Origin: JAAYCI01 sp964370295
GTDB taxonomy: Bacteria; Bacillota; Clostridia; Oscillospirales; Ruminococcaceae
Assembly: GCA_964370295.1 (NCBI GenBank)
Contig: CAYJIR010000007.1
Location: 1 to 64,000, forward strand
Direction: 5' to 3'
DNA: 64,000 bases
Below are positions 1 through 8,201 of the stretch, piece after piece; position 1 is the first letter of the stretch; each line of letters starts with the position of its first letter. The position numbers were made by a program, and so were the translations under genes. Under the pieces are notes generated by a model. It had not been told where the DNA came from and searched no databases. It saw only the letters and a list, made by a program, of their open reading frames with translations.

Positions 1-138
1 ACTATGTCTATTTTTTTCGCTTTTTGAAAGTGCGCAATTTATTGTACCTTATCAGGCTCCATATAAAGGTTGTTTAAAGTATTTTTATGGTCAACGCATA
101 TTTGGTGGGGGTTTATACAACAGATATGATTGATATAT

Positions 139-168
139 AATTTCGCTAAATGAATATTTAGCGAAATT
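139..168. repeat. 13-bp perfect palindrome upstream of the recombinase gene
   Basis: Positions 139-151 and 156-168 are exact reverse complements (arm AATTTCGCTAAAT) separated by the 4-base loop GAAT. It lies about 230 bases ahead of the recombinase start. There is no clean U-run after it on the plus strand, so it could be an operator, a terminator of a gene left of the window, or a structural element. The rest of 1-398 is AT-rich and I see no gene in it. Confidence 0.6.
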
Positions 169-249
169 TAGGTGAGGGAAAAGAAGGGTTTTATATTTTC
201 TTATGGTTGTCAATCATTGTTTTTTCATGCAAAGAAATTCCGGACAGCA

Positions 250-278
250 TTTACGAAACACCGGTTGCTCTGTATAAT
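250..278 (+). promoter_or_regulatory. Probable promoter of the recombinase gene
   Basis: A -35-like TTTACG (250-255) is followed after 17 bases by a perfect -10 TATAAT (273-278). It lies about 120 bases ahead of the start codon. Downstream, near 303-314 and 350-361, two nearly complementary segments (TAGCATGTTTT and AAAATATGCTA) could form a leader hairpin or operator. Confidence 0.45.
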
Positions 279-398
279 ATCCTTGGTATATAAATCGAAT
301 ATAGCATGTTTTTATAAAATAAAATAATATAATAACTATAGGCATGAAAATATGCTATTATATAGTAAAGAATTCATACAATTAAGGATTATATATTT

Positions 399-1463
399 AT
401 GAGCACCTACATAAAACCGGGACAAAAAAGTTGTGGTATGTATTTAGATTGTCCGATAGTTTTAAATGATTTTTTAAATTATTCCGAATCTATAAAGGGT
501 TTATCTGTGCGAACAGTAAATGCATATTATATTGACTTGCGCACCTTTTTACGTTTTATACTTTTACGAAAAAAATGTGTTTCTTCCGAGCTCTCTTTTC
601 ACGAAATAGATATCCAATTGGCTGATATAAATCTTCTTAATAAAGTAAATAAAGAAGATTTATATGAGTTTGCTTATTTTTTAACAAGAGAACGTGGCAA
701 CTCGGCCGCTACCAGGGCTCGAAAATTATCGGCGGTAAAAAGCTTTTTCCATTATTTGTGCAATAAAACCGGGAAATTACCCGCAAATCCAGCCCAAGAC
801 CTAGAGATGCCAAAGGCAAAAAAGAGCCTACCCAAATATTTAAGTTTGCAAGAAAGTAAAGAGCTTTTAGAAAATGTTCAAAGCGATTTCTGGTTACGAG
901 ACTATTGTATTCTTACTTTATTCCTAAATTGTGGCATGCGTTTGTCGGAATTGGTAGCTATCAATATACAAGATATAAAAAATGACACATTACGTTTGGT
1001 GGGTAAAGGCAATAAAGAAAGAGTGGTTTATTTAAATGATGCTTGTATCGATGCTGTGGAAAATTTGATCCATGCCCTAGAGGAGTTGGCTGAAAAACGA
1101 ATAGATAAGCAAGCACTATTTATATCTAAAAGAACAGGGAAACGGCTAACGGCACGACGCGTGCAACAATTGGTAAGCCAACATTTGGAGATGGCCGGTT
1201 TGCATGGAAAGGGATACTCCACCCATAAGTTGCGCCATACAGCAGCAACACTTTTGTATCAATATGGACAAGTGGATGTTTTGGCATTAAAAGAAATACT
1301 GGGGCACGCTGCCTTAAACACTACACAAATATATACACACTTAGATTCTACACAGTTAAAACAAGCCTCTGAGGCTTCGCCTCTTTCACATTTTGAAGCA
1401 AAAAAAAAGGATATACAAACGAAAAAAGATGTTGAAAACATCGTGGAAAAAGTGGAAAAGTAA
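399..1463 (+). CDS. Tyrosine recombinase, XerC/XerD-like
   Basis: A 354-residue site-specific recombinase of the phage integrase (tyrosine recombinase) family. The N-terminal SAM-like core-binding domain covers about residues 20-125 and the catalytic domain about 145-325. All catalytic residues are visible: R181 in GMRLSEL, K203 in VGKGNKER, H276 and R279 in THKLRH, H303 in LGH and the nucleophile Y312 in IYTHL. XerC/D proteins are usually near 300 residues; this one has a slightly long N-terminus and a Lys-rich tail of about 25 residues. The start follows AAGGA at modest spacing. No attachment sites or other mobile genes are near, so a chromosomal Xer role (dimer resolution) is more likely than a prophage integrase, but XerC versus XerD cannot be decided here. 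Confidence 0.85.
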   Translation: MSTYIKPGQKSCGMYLDCPIVLNDFLNYSESIKGLSVRTVNAYYIDLRTFLRFILLRKKCVSSELSFHEIDIQLADINLLNKVNKEDLYEFAYFLTRERGNSAATRARKLSAVKSFFHYLCNKTGKLPANPAQDLEMPKAKKSLPKYLSLQESKELLENVQSDFWLRDYCILTLFLNCGMRLSELVAINIQDIKNDTLRLVGKGNKERVVYLNDACIDAVENLIHALEELAEKRIDKQALFISKRTGKRLTARRVQQLVSQHLEMAGLHGKGYSTHKLRHTAATLLYQYGQVDVLALKEILGHAALNTTQIYTHLDSTQLKQASEASPLSHFEAKKKDIQTKKDVENIVEKVEK

Positions 1464-1525
1464 GGAAATCAAAGGCAAATAGAGGCAATTTAATACCGCG
1501 AACTGTATAAAAATCTAAAACATAT

Positions 1526-1579
1526 CATCGTATAAAAATAGTGGAAAGCATTTTTGCTTTCCACTATTTTTATACGATG
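1526..1579. terminator. 24-bp perfect palindrome, probable bidirectional terminator
   Basis: Positions 1526-1549 and 1556-1579 are exact reverse complements with a 6-base loop (ATTTTT). The GC-containing core AGTGGAAAGC/GCTTTCCACT is followed on each strand by an A/T-rich run with five Us, as in a bidirectional intrinsic terminator. It sits between the convergent recombinase and scfB genes. The perfect stem continuing beyond the core is longer than termination requires. Confidence 0.75.
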
Positions 1580-1630
1580 GTTCATCTATTAATATCATCT
1601 TTCGCTACGGAGAGGTTATTCAGCAAAGCA

Positions 1631-2995
1631 TCAATTGTATTTTGCTTTTTCTGCAGCCAAAGCAATGGCACATTCTAAGCGTATTTTTTCTAGGGAACAT
1701 GAGAGAGTGTGTGGCACAAGTATGTCACGATTAAAACTATAGTTGTTTGCGTTGCAACCACCACTGCAATAGAATTTTGCCCAACAATTTTCGCATTCCT
1801 TTTTGTTTAACAAATGAGACTGGGAAAATTGTTCCTGTAACTGTAGAGCCTCTATACCTTTATCTACATCCCCCATTTTGAATTCGCTTTGGCCTACAAA
1901 TTGGTGACAGGGATACAATTCCCCTGTGGGGGTAACCGCCAAATATTCGTTCCCACATCCACATCCTTTGATTCGTTTGATGGCACATGGGCCATTTTCA
2001 AGATCTAGCAAAAAATGAAAGAAGTGATAAGGGGTTTTGGGTAAATCCTTTTGTAGGGATTGTAGCAAGGTTTCATAACTTTGCGAAATGGCTTCCAAGT
2101 CACAGGGGCGGATGCTATAGGGATCTTCTTCTGGCCCAACCACCGGCTCAACTGATATTTGTTCGAAACCAAGTTCGTGCAAGTGAAGAACATCTTTGTG
2201 AAAATCTAAATTGTCACGCGTATAAGTACCACGCACATAGTATTCTTTCTCTTTGCGGTTTTTTACCAGCTGTTGAAGCTTTGGAACAATGTGTCTATAA
2301 GATCCCTCCATGGATACAGTGGGGCGCATGGCATCATTTACTTCTTTTCGTCCATCTAGCGAAAGCACAACATTGCTCATTTCTTTATTGATAAAGGCAA
2401 TATTATCATCGTTTAACAAGAGGCCATTGGTTGTGATAGTGAAGCGAAATTTCTTGTTTTGAGTGGTTTCTAAACTGCGCGCATACGATACGGTGTCTTT
2501 CACAACTGAAAAATTCATCAGTGGTTCCCCACCAAAAAAATCGACTTCTAAATGGTGTCGTGTGCCACTGAGTGAAACCAGCAAGTCGATGGCTTTTTTT
2601 GCCGTTTGCAAACTCATTAAATCACGATGCCCGCCAAAATCTCCGGTAGATGCAAAACAATAACGGCAACGTAAATTGCAATCGTGTGCCACATGTAAAC
2701 ACATGGCTTTAATATGAGAATTTTCTAATTTGTTCGAGAACTGTGTATAATCATCGCTTGCATATAAAAGACCTTCCTTGTATAGGTTTTTTAGCTCTAA
2801 AAATATTTGTTCTAACATTTCGCTGGGATAGTCGGGTATTTGTTGTTTTACTTCGTCAGGGAGCGCTGATGTATTTAAAGCGTCCTCATCAAGTTGTTGT
2901 AACAGCATATAGGTGGCTTCATCTACTACATGTATGGCACCGCTTCCAACATCAATAACAAAATAATAGCCAGATTTTTGAAAAGTATGTATCAT
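1631..2995 (-). CDS. scfB: SCIFF thioether peptide maturase (radical SAM/SPASM)
   Basis: A 454-residue radical SAM enzyme that, in this family, installs thioether cross-links in the six-cysteine SCIFF peptide. The radical SAM cluster motif CxxxCxxC is C106-C110-C113 (CNLRCRYC), followed by a FGGEPL motif. The C-terminal SPASM region has many Cys (a CGCG motif, YPCHQF, CENCWAKFYCSGGC) expected to bind two auxiliary [4Fe-4S] clusters. The first roughly 90 residues resemble a peptide-recognition (RRE-like) domain; that assignment is inference. It lies directly downstream of the scfA precursor gene, separated by 95 bases with a hairpin. Length and layout fit the family. Confidence 0.93.
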   Translation of the reverse strand: MIHTFQKSGYYFVIDVGSGAIHVVDEATYMLLQQLDEDALNTSALPDEVKQQIPDYPSEMLEQIFLELKNLYKEGLLYASDDYTQFSNKLENSHIKAMCLHVAHDCNLRCRYCFASTGDFGGHRDLMSLQTAKKAIDLLVSLSGTRHHLEVDFFGGEPLMNFSVVKDTVSYARSLETTQNKKFRFTITTNGLLLNDDNIAFINKEMSNVVLSLDGRKEVNDAMRPTVSMEGSYRHIVPKLQQLVKNRKEKEYYVRGTYTRDNLDFHKDVLHLHELGFEQISVEPVVGPEEDPYSIRPCDLEAISQSYETLLQSLQKDLPKTPYHFFHFLLDLENGPCAIKRIKGCGCGNEYLAVTPTGELYPCHQFVGQSEFKMGDVDKGIEALQLQEQFSQSHLLNKKECENCWAKFYCSGGCNANNYSFNRDILVPHTLSCSLEKIRLECAIALAAEKAKYN

Positions 2996-3027
2996 AACTG
3001 CTCCTTGATTATATCACAAATAAGAAA

Positions 3028-3052
3028 CAAGAGGTGATTTTCTCACCTCTTG
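3028..3052 (-). terminator. Hairpin between scfA and scfB
   Basis: A 10-bp perfect stem (CAAGAGGTGA/TCACCTCTTG) with a 5-base loop in the scfA-scfB spacer. Placed after a highly expressed peptide gene and before its enzyme, it may act as a partial terminator or RNA stabiliser that makes more peptide message than enzyme message. It has no strong U-run, so attenuation is inference. Confidence 0.5.
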
Positions 3053-3090
3053 CAAAGTGTTATCATGGAATTTTGCAAAACCAATTCTGT

Positions 3091-3237
3091 TTATTTTTTG
3101 ATTTGCTCACATTTTTGGTTTGCTACTGTACAAGATGTCTTGCATGCGGATTGACATGAGGTTTGGCACTCTCCACAACCACCTTTACATGCACTTTCTT
3201 TTAGGTTTGCCTTATTGATCGTTTTAATATGTTGCAT
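3091..3237 (-). CDS. scfA: SCIFF (six cysteines in forty-five residues) precursor peptide
   Basis: A 48-residue ribosomally made peptide. It starts MQHIKTIN and carries the Cys-rich core CKGGCGECQTSCQSAC followed by KTSC and the tail TVANQKCEQIKK. Those residues match the strongly conserved SCIFF family, whose precursor is cross-linked by the adjacent radical SAM maturase. This copy has eight Cys by my count (17, 21, 24, 28, 32, 36, 43 plus none in the leader gives seven in the core and tail), so at least the six family positions are present. A GGGGAG ribosome binding site lies upstream. It sits between yajC and scfB, the usual clostridial context. The mature product's function is not established. 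Confidence 0.93.
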   Translation of the reverse strand: MQHIKTINKANLKESACKGGCGECQTSCQSACKTSCTVANQKCEQIKK

Positions 3238-3255
3238 AAAAGTAACTCCCCTCTA

Positions 3256-3600
3256 TTATTCGGGTTTTTCGATATCGCCGGAATCTTTCTTGCCACTGTC
3301 TTGCGCTGTATCTCCATCGCCTTCCAAATTCAGTTTCGACACCTCTTGGATGGCCCAACGGCGAAAACGCATTCTGGAACGATCACCGGCTGTTTCTAAT
3401 ACAAAGGTATCTTCTTTAACGCTAACCACGCGTCCAATAATGCCGCCTATTGTGGTCACTTCGTCGCCCACCTCAATAGAATTGCGCAGTTCTTGTTGCT
3501 TTTTTTCGCGCTTTTTCTGTGGACGTATAATCATAAAATACATCAAAGCGCCAAATAGGAGCAACATGCCAATCATGCCGAATTGTTCTAAACCTGCCAT
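3256..3600 (-). CDS. yajC: Preprotein translocase accessory subunit YajC
   Basis: A 114-residue single-pass membrane protein of the YajC family, which associates with SecDF/YidC at the Sec translocon. One hydrophobic helix lies at about residues 5-25 (MLLLFGALMYFMIIRPQ), followed by the family hallmark RPQKKREKK and the EVGDEVTTIGGIIGRV segment near residues 43-60. The C-terminal tail is charged (Asp/Lys/Glu). It is 18 bases ahead of scfA on the same strand and downstream of tgt and queA. The queA-tgt-yajC order is widespread in bacteria, so annotation is secure. Confidence 0.93.
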   Translation of the reverse strand: MAGLEQFGMIGMLLLFGALMYFMIIRPQKKREKKQQELRNSIEVGDEVTTIGGIIGRVVSVKEDTFVLETAGDRSRMRFRRWAIQEVSKLNLEGDGDTAQDSGKKDSGDIEKPE

Positions 3601-3712
3601 TATAAATATCCTCCTTATATAGGGACTATACCCTTATATATTATAACGAAACTTTAATTAATATGCAAGTGAATTATTTTATCTATAGTGAATAAGTTTG
3701 CAAATAATGCTG

Positions 3713-4843
3713 CTATATGCGTTTGTCTAATATTGGCATATACATTTTGTAAAACGAATCAAACGTAGATGTGTCTAGTGAATCGCGAATTCGTTTAAGT
3801 AGTGTATTATAAAAATACAGGTTATGCAAAACTGCAAGGCGCATGCCCCACATTTCTTTTTGTTTTAGCAGATGGCGGATAAAAGCGCGCGAATAGCGCG
3901 TGCAAGCCGGGCATTGGCAGCCGGGATCAATGGGGTTTGTGTCGTTCCTATATTTGGCATTGTTTAAATTACGAACACCCTCAAATGTAAACAGATGTCC
4001 ATGCCTTGCATTTCGGCTGGGCATAACACAGTCGAATATATCTACACCTCGATTTACTGCTTCTAAAATGTTCCCAGGGGTGCCTACTCCCATTAAATAT
4101 CTCACCTTATTGATTGGCATATAGGGCTCTACTTCTGTTATTATCTCGTACATCACAGCAGCTTCTTCCCCCACAGCTAGGCCCCCAATAGCATAGCCAT
4201 CCAGTTCCATTTGCGCAATCTCCATCATGTGATTTCTGCGTAAATCTGCATAGGTGCCACCTTGATTAATCCCAAAAAGAAATTGTTGGGGATTGATAAG
4301 ATTCTGTTGTTCTTTCATATTTTTCATCTCGAGCTTACAACGTTTTAGCCAACGGGTAGTTCTTTCACAACTATCTTTCACATATGAATATGGGGCAGGA
4401 TTTGCAACACATTCATCAAAGGCCATCGCGATGGTAGACCCCAAATTTGCCTGGATGCGCATACTTTCTTCAGGTCCCATAAAAATACGTTTTCCATCTA
4501 TATGGGATTGAAATGAAACGCCTTCTTCTTGAATTTTACGCAAACTAGCCAAACTAAACACCTGAAAACCGCCGGAATCGGTTAAAATGGGGCCATGCCA
4601 ATCCGTAAATGGATGCAAGCCACCCTGCCCTGCAATCAAGTCATCTCCGGGACGTATGTGCAAATGATAGGTATTGCATAGCATTACCTGGGTGTCAATG
4701 CGTTCTAAGTCCTCCGCGCCAACTCCGCCTTTGATGGCGGCTGATGTGGCCACATTCATAAAGGCCGGAGTTTGAACCGTTCCATGAACTGTGCGTAATT
4801 CACCCCGACGTGCTTTTTTTTCTGTTCTGTGCAGTATAAACAT
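3713..4843 (-). CDS. tgt: tRNA-guanine transglycosylase
   Basis: A 376-residue enzyme that exchanges guanine 34 for preQ1 in tRNAs with GUN anticodons, on the queuosine pathway. Visible marks are the substrate-pocket motif DSGGFQVFSL near residue 90, the catalytic region VDIFDCVMPSRNARHG near 265, and the zinc ligands CQC-x2-C with a downstream His (CQCPACTRYSRAFIRHLL) near 310-330. Length is normal for the bacterial enzyme. It lies 30 bases after queA, the next enzyme of the pathway, so the two are very likely co-transcribed. The ribosome binding site is weak (AGAGAGAG). Confidence 0.96.
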   Translation of the reverse strand: MFILHRTEKKARRGELRTVHGTVQTPAFMNVATSAAIKGGVGAEDLERIDTQVMLCNTYHLHIRPGDDLIAGQGGLHPFTDWHGPILTDSGGFQVFSLASLRKIQEEGVSFQSHIDGKRIFMGPEESMRIQANLGSTIAMAFDECVANPAPYSYVKDSCERTTRWLKRCKLEMKNMKEQQNLINPQQFLFGINQGGTYADLRRNHMMEIAQMELDGYAIGGLAVGEEAAVMYEIITEVEPYMPINKVRYLMGVGTPGNILEAVNRGVDIFDCVMPSRNARHGHLFTFEGVRNLNNAKYRNDTNPIDPGCQCPACTRYSRAFIRHLLKQKEMWGMRLAVLHNLYFYNTLLKRIRDSLDTSTFDSFYKMYMPILDKRI

Positions 4844-4873
4844 AATATTCTCTCTCTAAAATTAAATTAAATA

Positions 4874-5902
4874 TTAAATAATTAGCATTGCGTCTCCAAA
4901 ACTAAAAAATCGGTACTGATCTGATACAGCTTGTTTATAGGCATTTAAGGTGTTTTCTTTTCCGTGTAGGGCGCAAACCAGCATTAAAAGGGTGCTTTCC
5001 GGCAAATGGAAATTCGTGATGAGCCCGTCAATGGCACAAAACTGATAGCCAGGGGTAATAAAAATATTCGTCTCCCCTGAAGTATGGATAATCTTTTTGT
5101 GCTGCTGTGCCACCGCTTCCAAACAGCGACAACTGGTGGTGCCCACGGCGATAACGCGCCCCCCGGCTATCTTGGTCTTTTCAATGATTTCAGCGGTTTT
5201 TTGTGGAATGTGAAAGTGCTCGGCGTGCATTTCGTGCTGGGAAACATCCTCCGTTTGTACAGGTCTGAATGTGCCAAGGCCTACATGCAAAGTGATTTCC
5301 GCCACAGTGATACCGTTTTGTTCTAATGTATGTAGCAAATCTTGTGTGAAATGCAGGCCGGCTGTAGGCGCTGCAGCACTTCCAAGATGCTTTGCATAAA
5401 CTGTTTGATAGTCAGAGGATAGGCTTTCTCGGCTTTGAATATAGGGTGGCAAAGGCATTTCACCCATGATGTCTAAAGTTTCAAAAAGTGTATGGGTATT
5501 ATAGCGAAAGCGCACACGCTTGCTTCCATTTGGTAAAGTTTGTAAAATGTCTGCCTGCAAACTTTCATCGCCAAAAACCAAGCAATCTCCTGTGCGGATA
5601 CGCTTGCCTGGACGAGCCAAACACTCCCACTCGTCATGCTCATACTCTTTTAAAAGCAAAAGTTCACAAAGACCTTCATGGCCTTTTTTGTGCCCTAAAA
5701 GGCGCGCCGGTATTACTTTTGTGTTATTTATCACCAATACATCCCCTGGGGCAAGCAATTGGGGGATGTCGCGAAAATGATGATGATACATATTTTGCGT
5801 GTTCTTTGGCAAGTATAATAAACGGGAAGAGTCTCTGGGGCTTGCCGGTTTTTGTGCTATTAAATTTTGGGGTAAATCAAAGCGAAACTCGCTCTTGTTC
5901 AT
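4874..5902 (-). CDS. queA: S-adenosylmethionine:tRNA ribosyltransferase-isomerase
   Basis: A 342-residue enzyme that adds and rearranges the ribosyl group of SAM onto preQ1 in tRNA, giving epoxyqueuosine. Family segments seen are FDLPQNLIAQ at the N-terminus, VINNTKVIPARL near 70, PTAGLHFT near 180, and TTSCRCLEA near 260. An ATG 30 bases further upstream is in frame, but the start at 5902 is preceded by AAAGGAG at ideal spacing and gives the usual N-terminus (MNKSEFRFDLP). It opens a run with tgt, yajC, scfA and scfB. Confidence 0.95.
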   Translation of the reverse strand: MNKSEFRFDLPQNLIAQKPASPRDSSRLLYLPKNTQNMYHHHFRDIPQLLAPGDVLVINNTKVIPARLLGHKKGHEGLCELLLLKEYEHDEWECLARPGKRIRTGDCLVFGDESLQADILQTLPNGSKRVRFRYNTHTLFETLDIMGEMPLPPYIQSRESLSSDYQTVYAKHLGSAAAPTAGLHFTQDLLHTLEQNGITVAEITLHVGLGTFRPVQTEDVSQHEMHAEHFHIPQKTAEIIEKTKIAGGRVIAVGTTSCRCLEAVAQQHKKIIHTSGETNIFITPGYQFCAIDGLITNFHLPESTLLMLVCALHGKENTLNAYKQAVSDQYRFFSFGDAMLII

Positions 5903-5921
5903 TCTGGCTCCTTTGGGGGCA

Positions 5922-5951
5922 TTGACAAACAACCCGCTATATTGTTATAGT
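5922..5951 (+). promoter_or_regulatory. Promoter of the asd-dapA operon
   Basis: A perfect -35 TTGACA (5922-5927), 18-base spacer and -10 TATAGT (5946-5951). It overlaps the upstream edge of the divergent queA gene. The predicted transcript would begin near 5958, giving a leader of about 120 bases. A GC-rich 5-bp hairpin (GCCGG/CCGGC, about 6020-6037) lies in that leader. I do not recognise a lysine riboswitch in it. Confidence 0.65.
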
Positions 5952-6078
5952 AAATAAATAAAGATAGACAGGGTTGCCAGGTTTTCTGTGCATACGGATA
6001 CCATTATAGAGCATATGCTGCCGGTTTTCAAGCCGGCTTTATCTATCTAAATCTATACATGAATTTGGGGGAAGAAAA

Positions 6079-7098
6079 ATGAAAGAAGTAAGAATTGCAG
6101 TGGTGGGTGCCAGTGGAATGGTAGGACGCACGTTTTTGCGTGTTTTAGAAGAATATAAATTACCTGCCAGCGAATATGTGCTGTTTTCTTCGGCACGCAG
6201 TGCCGGAAAAACCGTTTCTTTTTTTGATAAAGAATATGTGCTTCAAGAATTGACAAAAAACAGCTTTGACAGTGGTTTCGATATCGCATTATTCTCGGCC
6301 GGGGGTTCTATTTCTAAAGAATTTGCCCCCATTGCAGCAGAAAAAGGTTGCGTGGTGGTAGACAACAGCTCGCAATGGCGTATGGATAAAGATGTGCCGC
6401 TTGTGGTGCCGGAAGTAAACCCGGAAGCCTTAAAAACACATAAAAATATCATTGCAAACCCAAACTGCTCTACCATCCAGGCCATGTTGCCCCTAAAAGC
6501 AATCATGGATGAGTGGGGTTTAAAACGTGTGATTTATTCCACTTATCAGGCTGTGAGTGGTGCAGGGCTTGCCGGTTACCAAGACTTGGAAAATGGTGCC
6601 AAAGCTTATATGGAGGGGAAACCCCAGGAGCCCAAAAAGTTCCCCCACCCCATTTTCTCGAACTGCCTCCCCCACATCGACGTATTTTTAGAGAATGCAT
6701 ATACCAAAGAAGAGCAAAAAATGGTGGACGAAACCAGAAAAATATTGGGTGATAGCAGCATCGGTGTGACAGCTACTACCGTGCGTGTGCCGGTTTTTGA
6801 TGGACACAGTGAATCTATCAACATTGAAACCATAAAGCCCTTTGAAATTGAAGACGTGAAAAAGAAGTTGGCCGGTTTTTGTGAGGGCATGATTTTAGTG
6901 GATGATATTGCCAACAATAAGTATCCTTTGGGCCTAGATGCCGCAGGACGCAATGAAGTGTTTGTGGGACGTGTGCGTCGTGATTTTAGCATTGAAAATG
7001 GTATTAATTTATGGTGTGTGGCCGATAATATCCGCAAAGGAGCCGCCACCAACACAGTGCAAATTGCAAAATATATGTTAGAAAATAACATGCTGTAA
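6079..7098 (+). CDS. asd: Aspartate-semialdehyde dehydrogenase
   Basis: A 339-residue NADPH-dependent enzyme making aspartate semialdehyde, the branch metabolite for lysine/diaminopimelate, threonine and methionine. The N-terminal Rossmann motif GASGMVGRTFL (10-20) binds NADP; the active-site cysteine is C130 in NPNCSTIQ; the C-terminal domain has the catalytic His in GHSESINIE near 245. Length is typical. It is followed 36 bases later by dapA, so the two form a lysine-branch operon. A GGGGGAAG ribosome binding site precedes the start. Confidence 0.96.
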   Translation: MKEVRIAVVGASGMVGRTFLRVLEEYKLPASEYVLFSSARSAGKTVSFFDKEYVLQELTKNSFDSGFDIALFSAGGSISKEFAPIAAEKGCVVVDNSSQWRMDKDVPLVVPEVNPEALKTHKNIIANPNCSTIQAMLPLKAIMDEWGLKRVIYSTYQAVSGAGLAGYQDLENGAKAYMEGKPQEPKKFPHPIFSNCLPHIDVFLENAYTKEEQKMVDETRKILGDSSIGVTATTVRVPVFDGHSESINIETIKPFEIEDVKKKLAGFCEGMILVDDIANNKYPLGLDAAGRNEVFVGRVRRDFSIENGINLWCVADNIRKGAATNTVQIAKYMLENNML

Positions 7099-7134
7099 TG
7101 GAAATGCCGAAATATGGCATGAGAGGAGAGTTTT

Positions 7135-8025
7135 ATGAACAAACCAGTATTGTTTACCGGCAGCGGTGTTGCCATTATCACACCGATGCATAAAGACGGT
7201 TCTGTTCACTATGAGGCTTTTGCAAAGCATATTGAATATGTGCTACAAGGTGGAAGTGATGCCATTATCGTGTGTGGCACCACAGGTGAAGCCTCTTCCC
7301 TAAATGATACAGAGCATTTGTCTGTGATAGAGTTTTGTATCAAAACTGTAAATAAACGCGTGCCTGTGATCGCCGGAACCGGCTCTAACGACACGCAGCA
7401 CGGGGTTGAATTATCTAAAGAGGCTGCCCGCCTTGGTGTAGATGGCCTTTTGCAAGTGACCCCCTATTATAACAAAACCAACCAAAGTGGTTTAATCCAG
7501 CATTTTACTAAAATTGTGGACGAGGCAAACTTACCCACCATTTTGTATAATGTGCCCTCCAGAACCGGTATGAGCATTAAACCAAGCACATATCAAATTT
7601 TGGCGGAACATCCGCAAATTGTGGCCACAAAAGAGGCTAGTTCCGATATCTCTCATATTGCACAGGTGGCGGCAACATGCAAGGATACTTTGGCAATTTA
7701 CTCTGGCAATGACGACCAAGTTGTGCCAATCATGTCCTTAGGCGGATTAGGTGTGATAACGGTTATGGGCAATGTGGCGCCCCAAAAAACACATGATATA
7801 TGTGATTTGTTCTTTAAAGGGAAGTTAAAAGAGAGTTGTGCCTTGCAGTTGGAATGTCTGGCGTTAAACAACGCTTTATTTGCAGATGTCAACCCTATCC
7901 CGGTGAAAGCTGCTGTAGGTATGCTTGGTTTTGGCTCGGGCAGCTGCCGGTTACCGCTTGGCGAGCTAAGCAAAGAAAACTATGATTTGCTAGAAAAAGA
8001 AATGAAAAATAGCGGCCTGATATAA
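7135..8025 (+). CDS. dapA: 4-hydroxy-tetrahydrodipicolinate synthase
   Basis: A 296-residue TIM-barrel aldolase condensing pyruvate with aspartate semialdehyde, the first committed step to diaminopimelate and lysine. The Schiff-base lysine is K166 (ATKEASSD), the catalytic tyrosine Y138 (LYNVPSRTGM), and the CGTTGEASSL pyruvate-binding loop is at 47-56. A GAGAGGAG ribosome binding site precedes the ATG. A strong terminator follows, so asd-dapA is transcribed separately from dapB. Confidence 0.97.
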   Translation: MNKPVLFTGSGVAIITPMHKDGSVHYEAFAKHIEYVLQGGSDAIIVCGTTGEASSLNDTEHLSVIEFCIKTVNKRVPVIAGTGSNDTQHGVELSKEAARLGVDGLLQVTPYYNKTNQSGLIQHFTKIVDEANLPTILYNVPSRTGMSIKPSTYQILAEHPQIVATKEASSDISHIAQVAATCKDTLAIYSGNDDQVVPIMSLGGLGVITVMGNVAPQKTHDICDLFFKGKLKESCALQLECLALNNALFADVNPIPVKAAVGMLGFGSGSCRLPLGELSKENYDLLEKEMKNSGLI

Positions 8026-8038
8026 TAATACGTTTTGT

Positions 8039-8077
8039 AAAAAGCAATTTCCTTTTTTATTGGAGATTGCTTTTTTT
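8039..8077 (+). terminator. Intrinsic terminator after dapA
   Basis: A 14-bp stem, AAAAAGCAATTTCC pairing with GGAGATTGCTTTTT with one G-U pair, with a T-rich loop of 9 bases and a run of seven Ts. It starts 13 bases after the dapA stop. Confidence 0.85.
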
Positions 8078-8126
8078 GTTTTACCTACGCGATATACGAA
8101 GAGTAGAATTATGTTTCAAAGAATTA

Positions 8127-8155
8127 TTCACATTTTTTACTAAATATGGTATACT
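8127..8155 (+). promoter_or_regulatory. Promoter of dapB operon
   Basis: A -35 TTCACA (8127-8132), exactly 17 bases, then -10 TATACT (8150-8155). It lies after the dapA terminator and about 45 bases ahead of the dapB start. Confidence 0.75.
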
Positions 8156-8201
8156 ATTTGTGAGCTTATATTAATTAAACCATTAAATAAAGGTGAATTC
8201 T

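Noticed and set aside
1..398. A chromosomal dif site beside the Xer gene
   Set aside because: No match to the known firmicute dif pattern was found by eye; the palindrome at 139 has a different sequence.
399..1463. Prophage or integrative element integrase
   Set aside because: No excisionase, attachment repeats or phage genes are near, and the following genes are core clostridial.
3215..3622. Plus-strand open frame of 135 codons
   Set aside because: It is antisense to yajC and the SCIFF gene, both of which have clear family matches and ribosome sites.
5951..6078. Lysine riboswitch ahead of asd
   Set aside because: The leader is too short and lacks the conserved L-box core.
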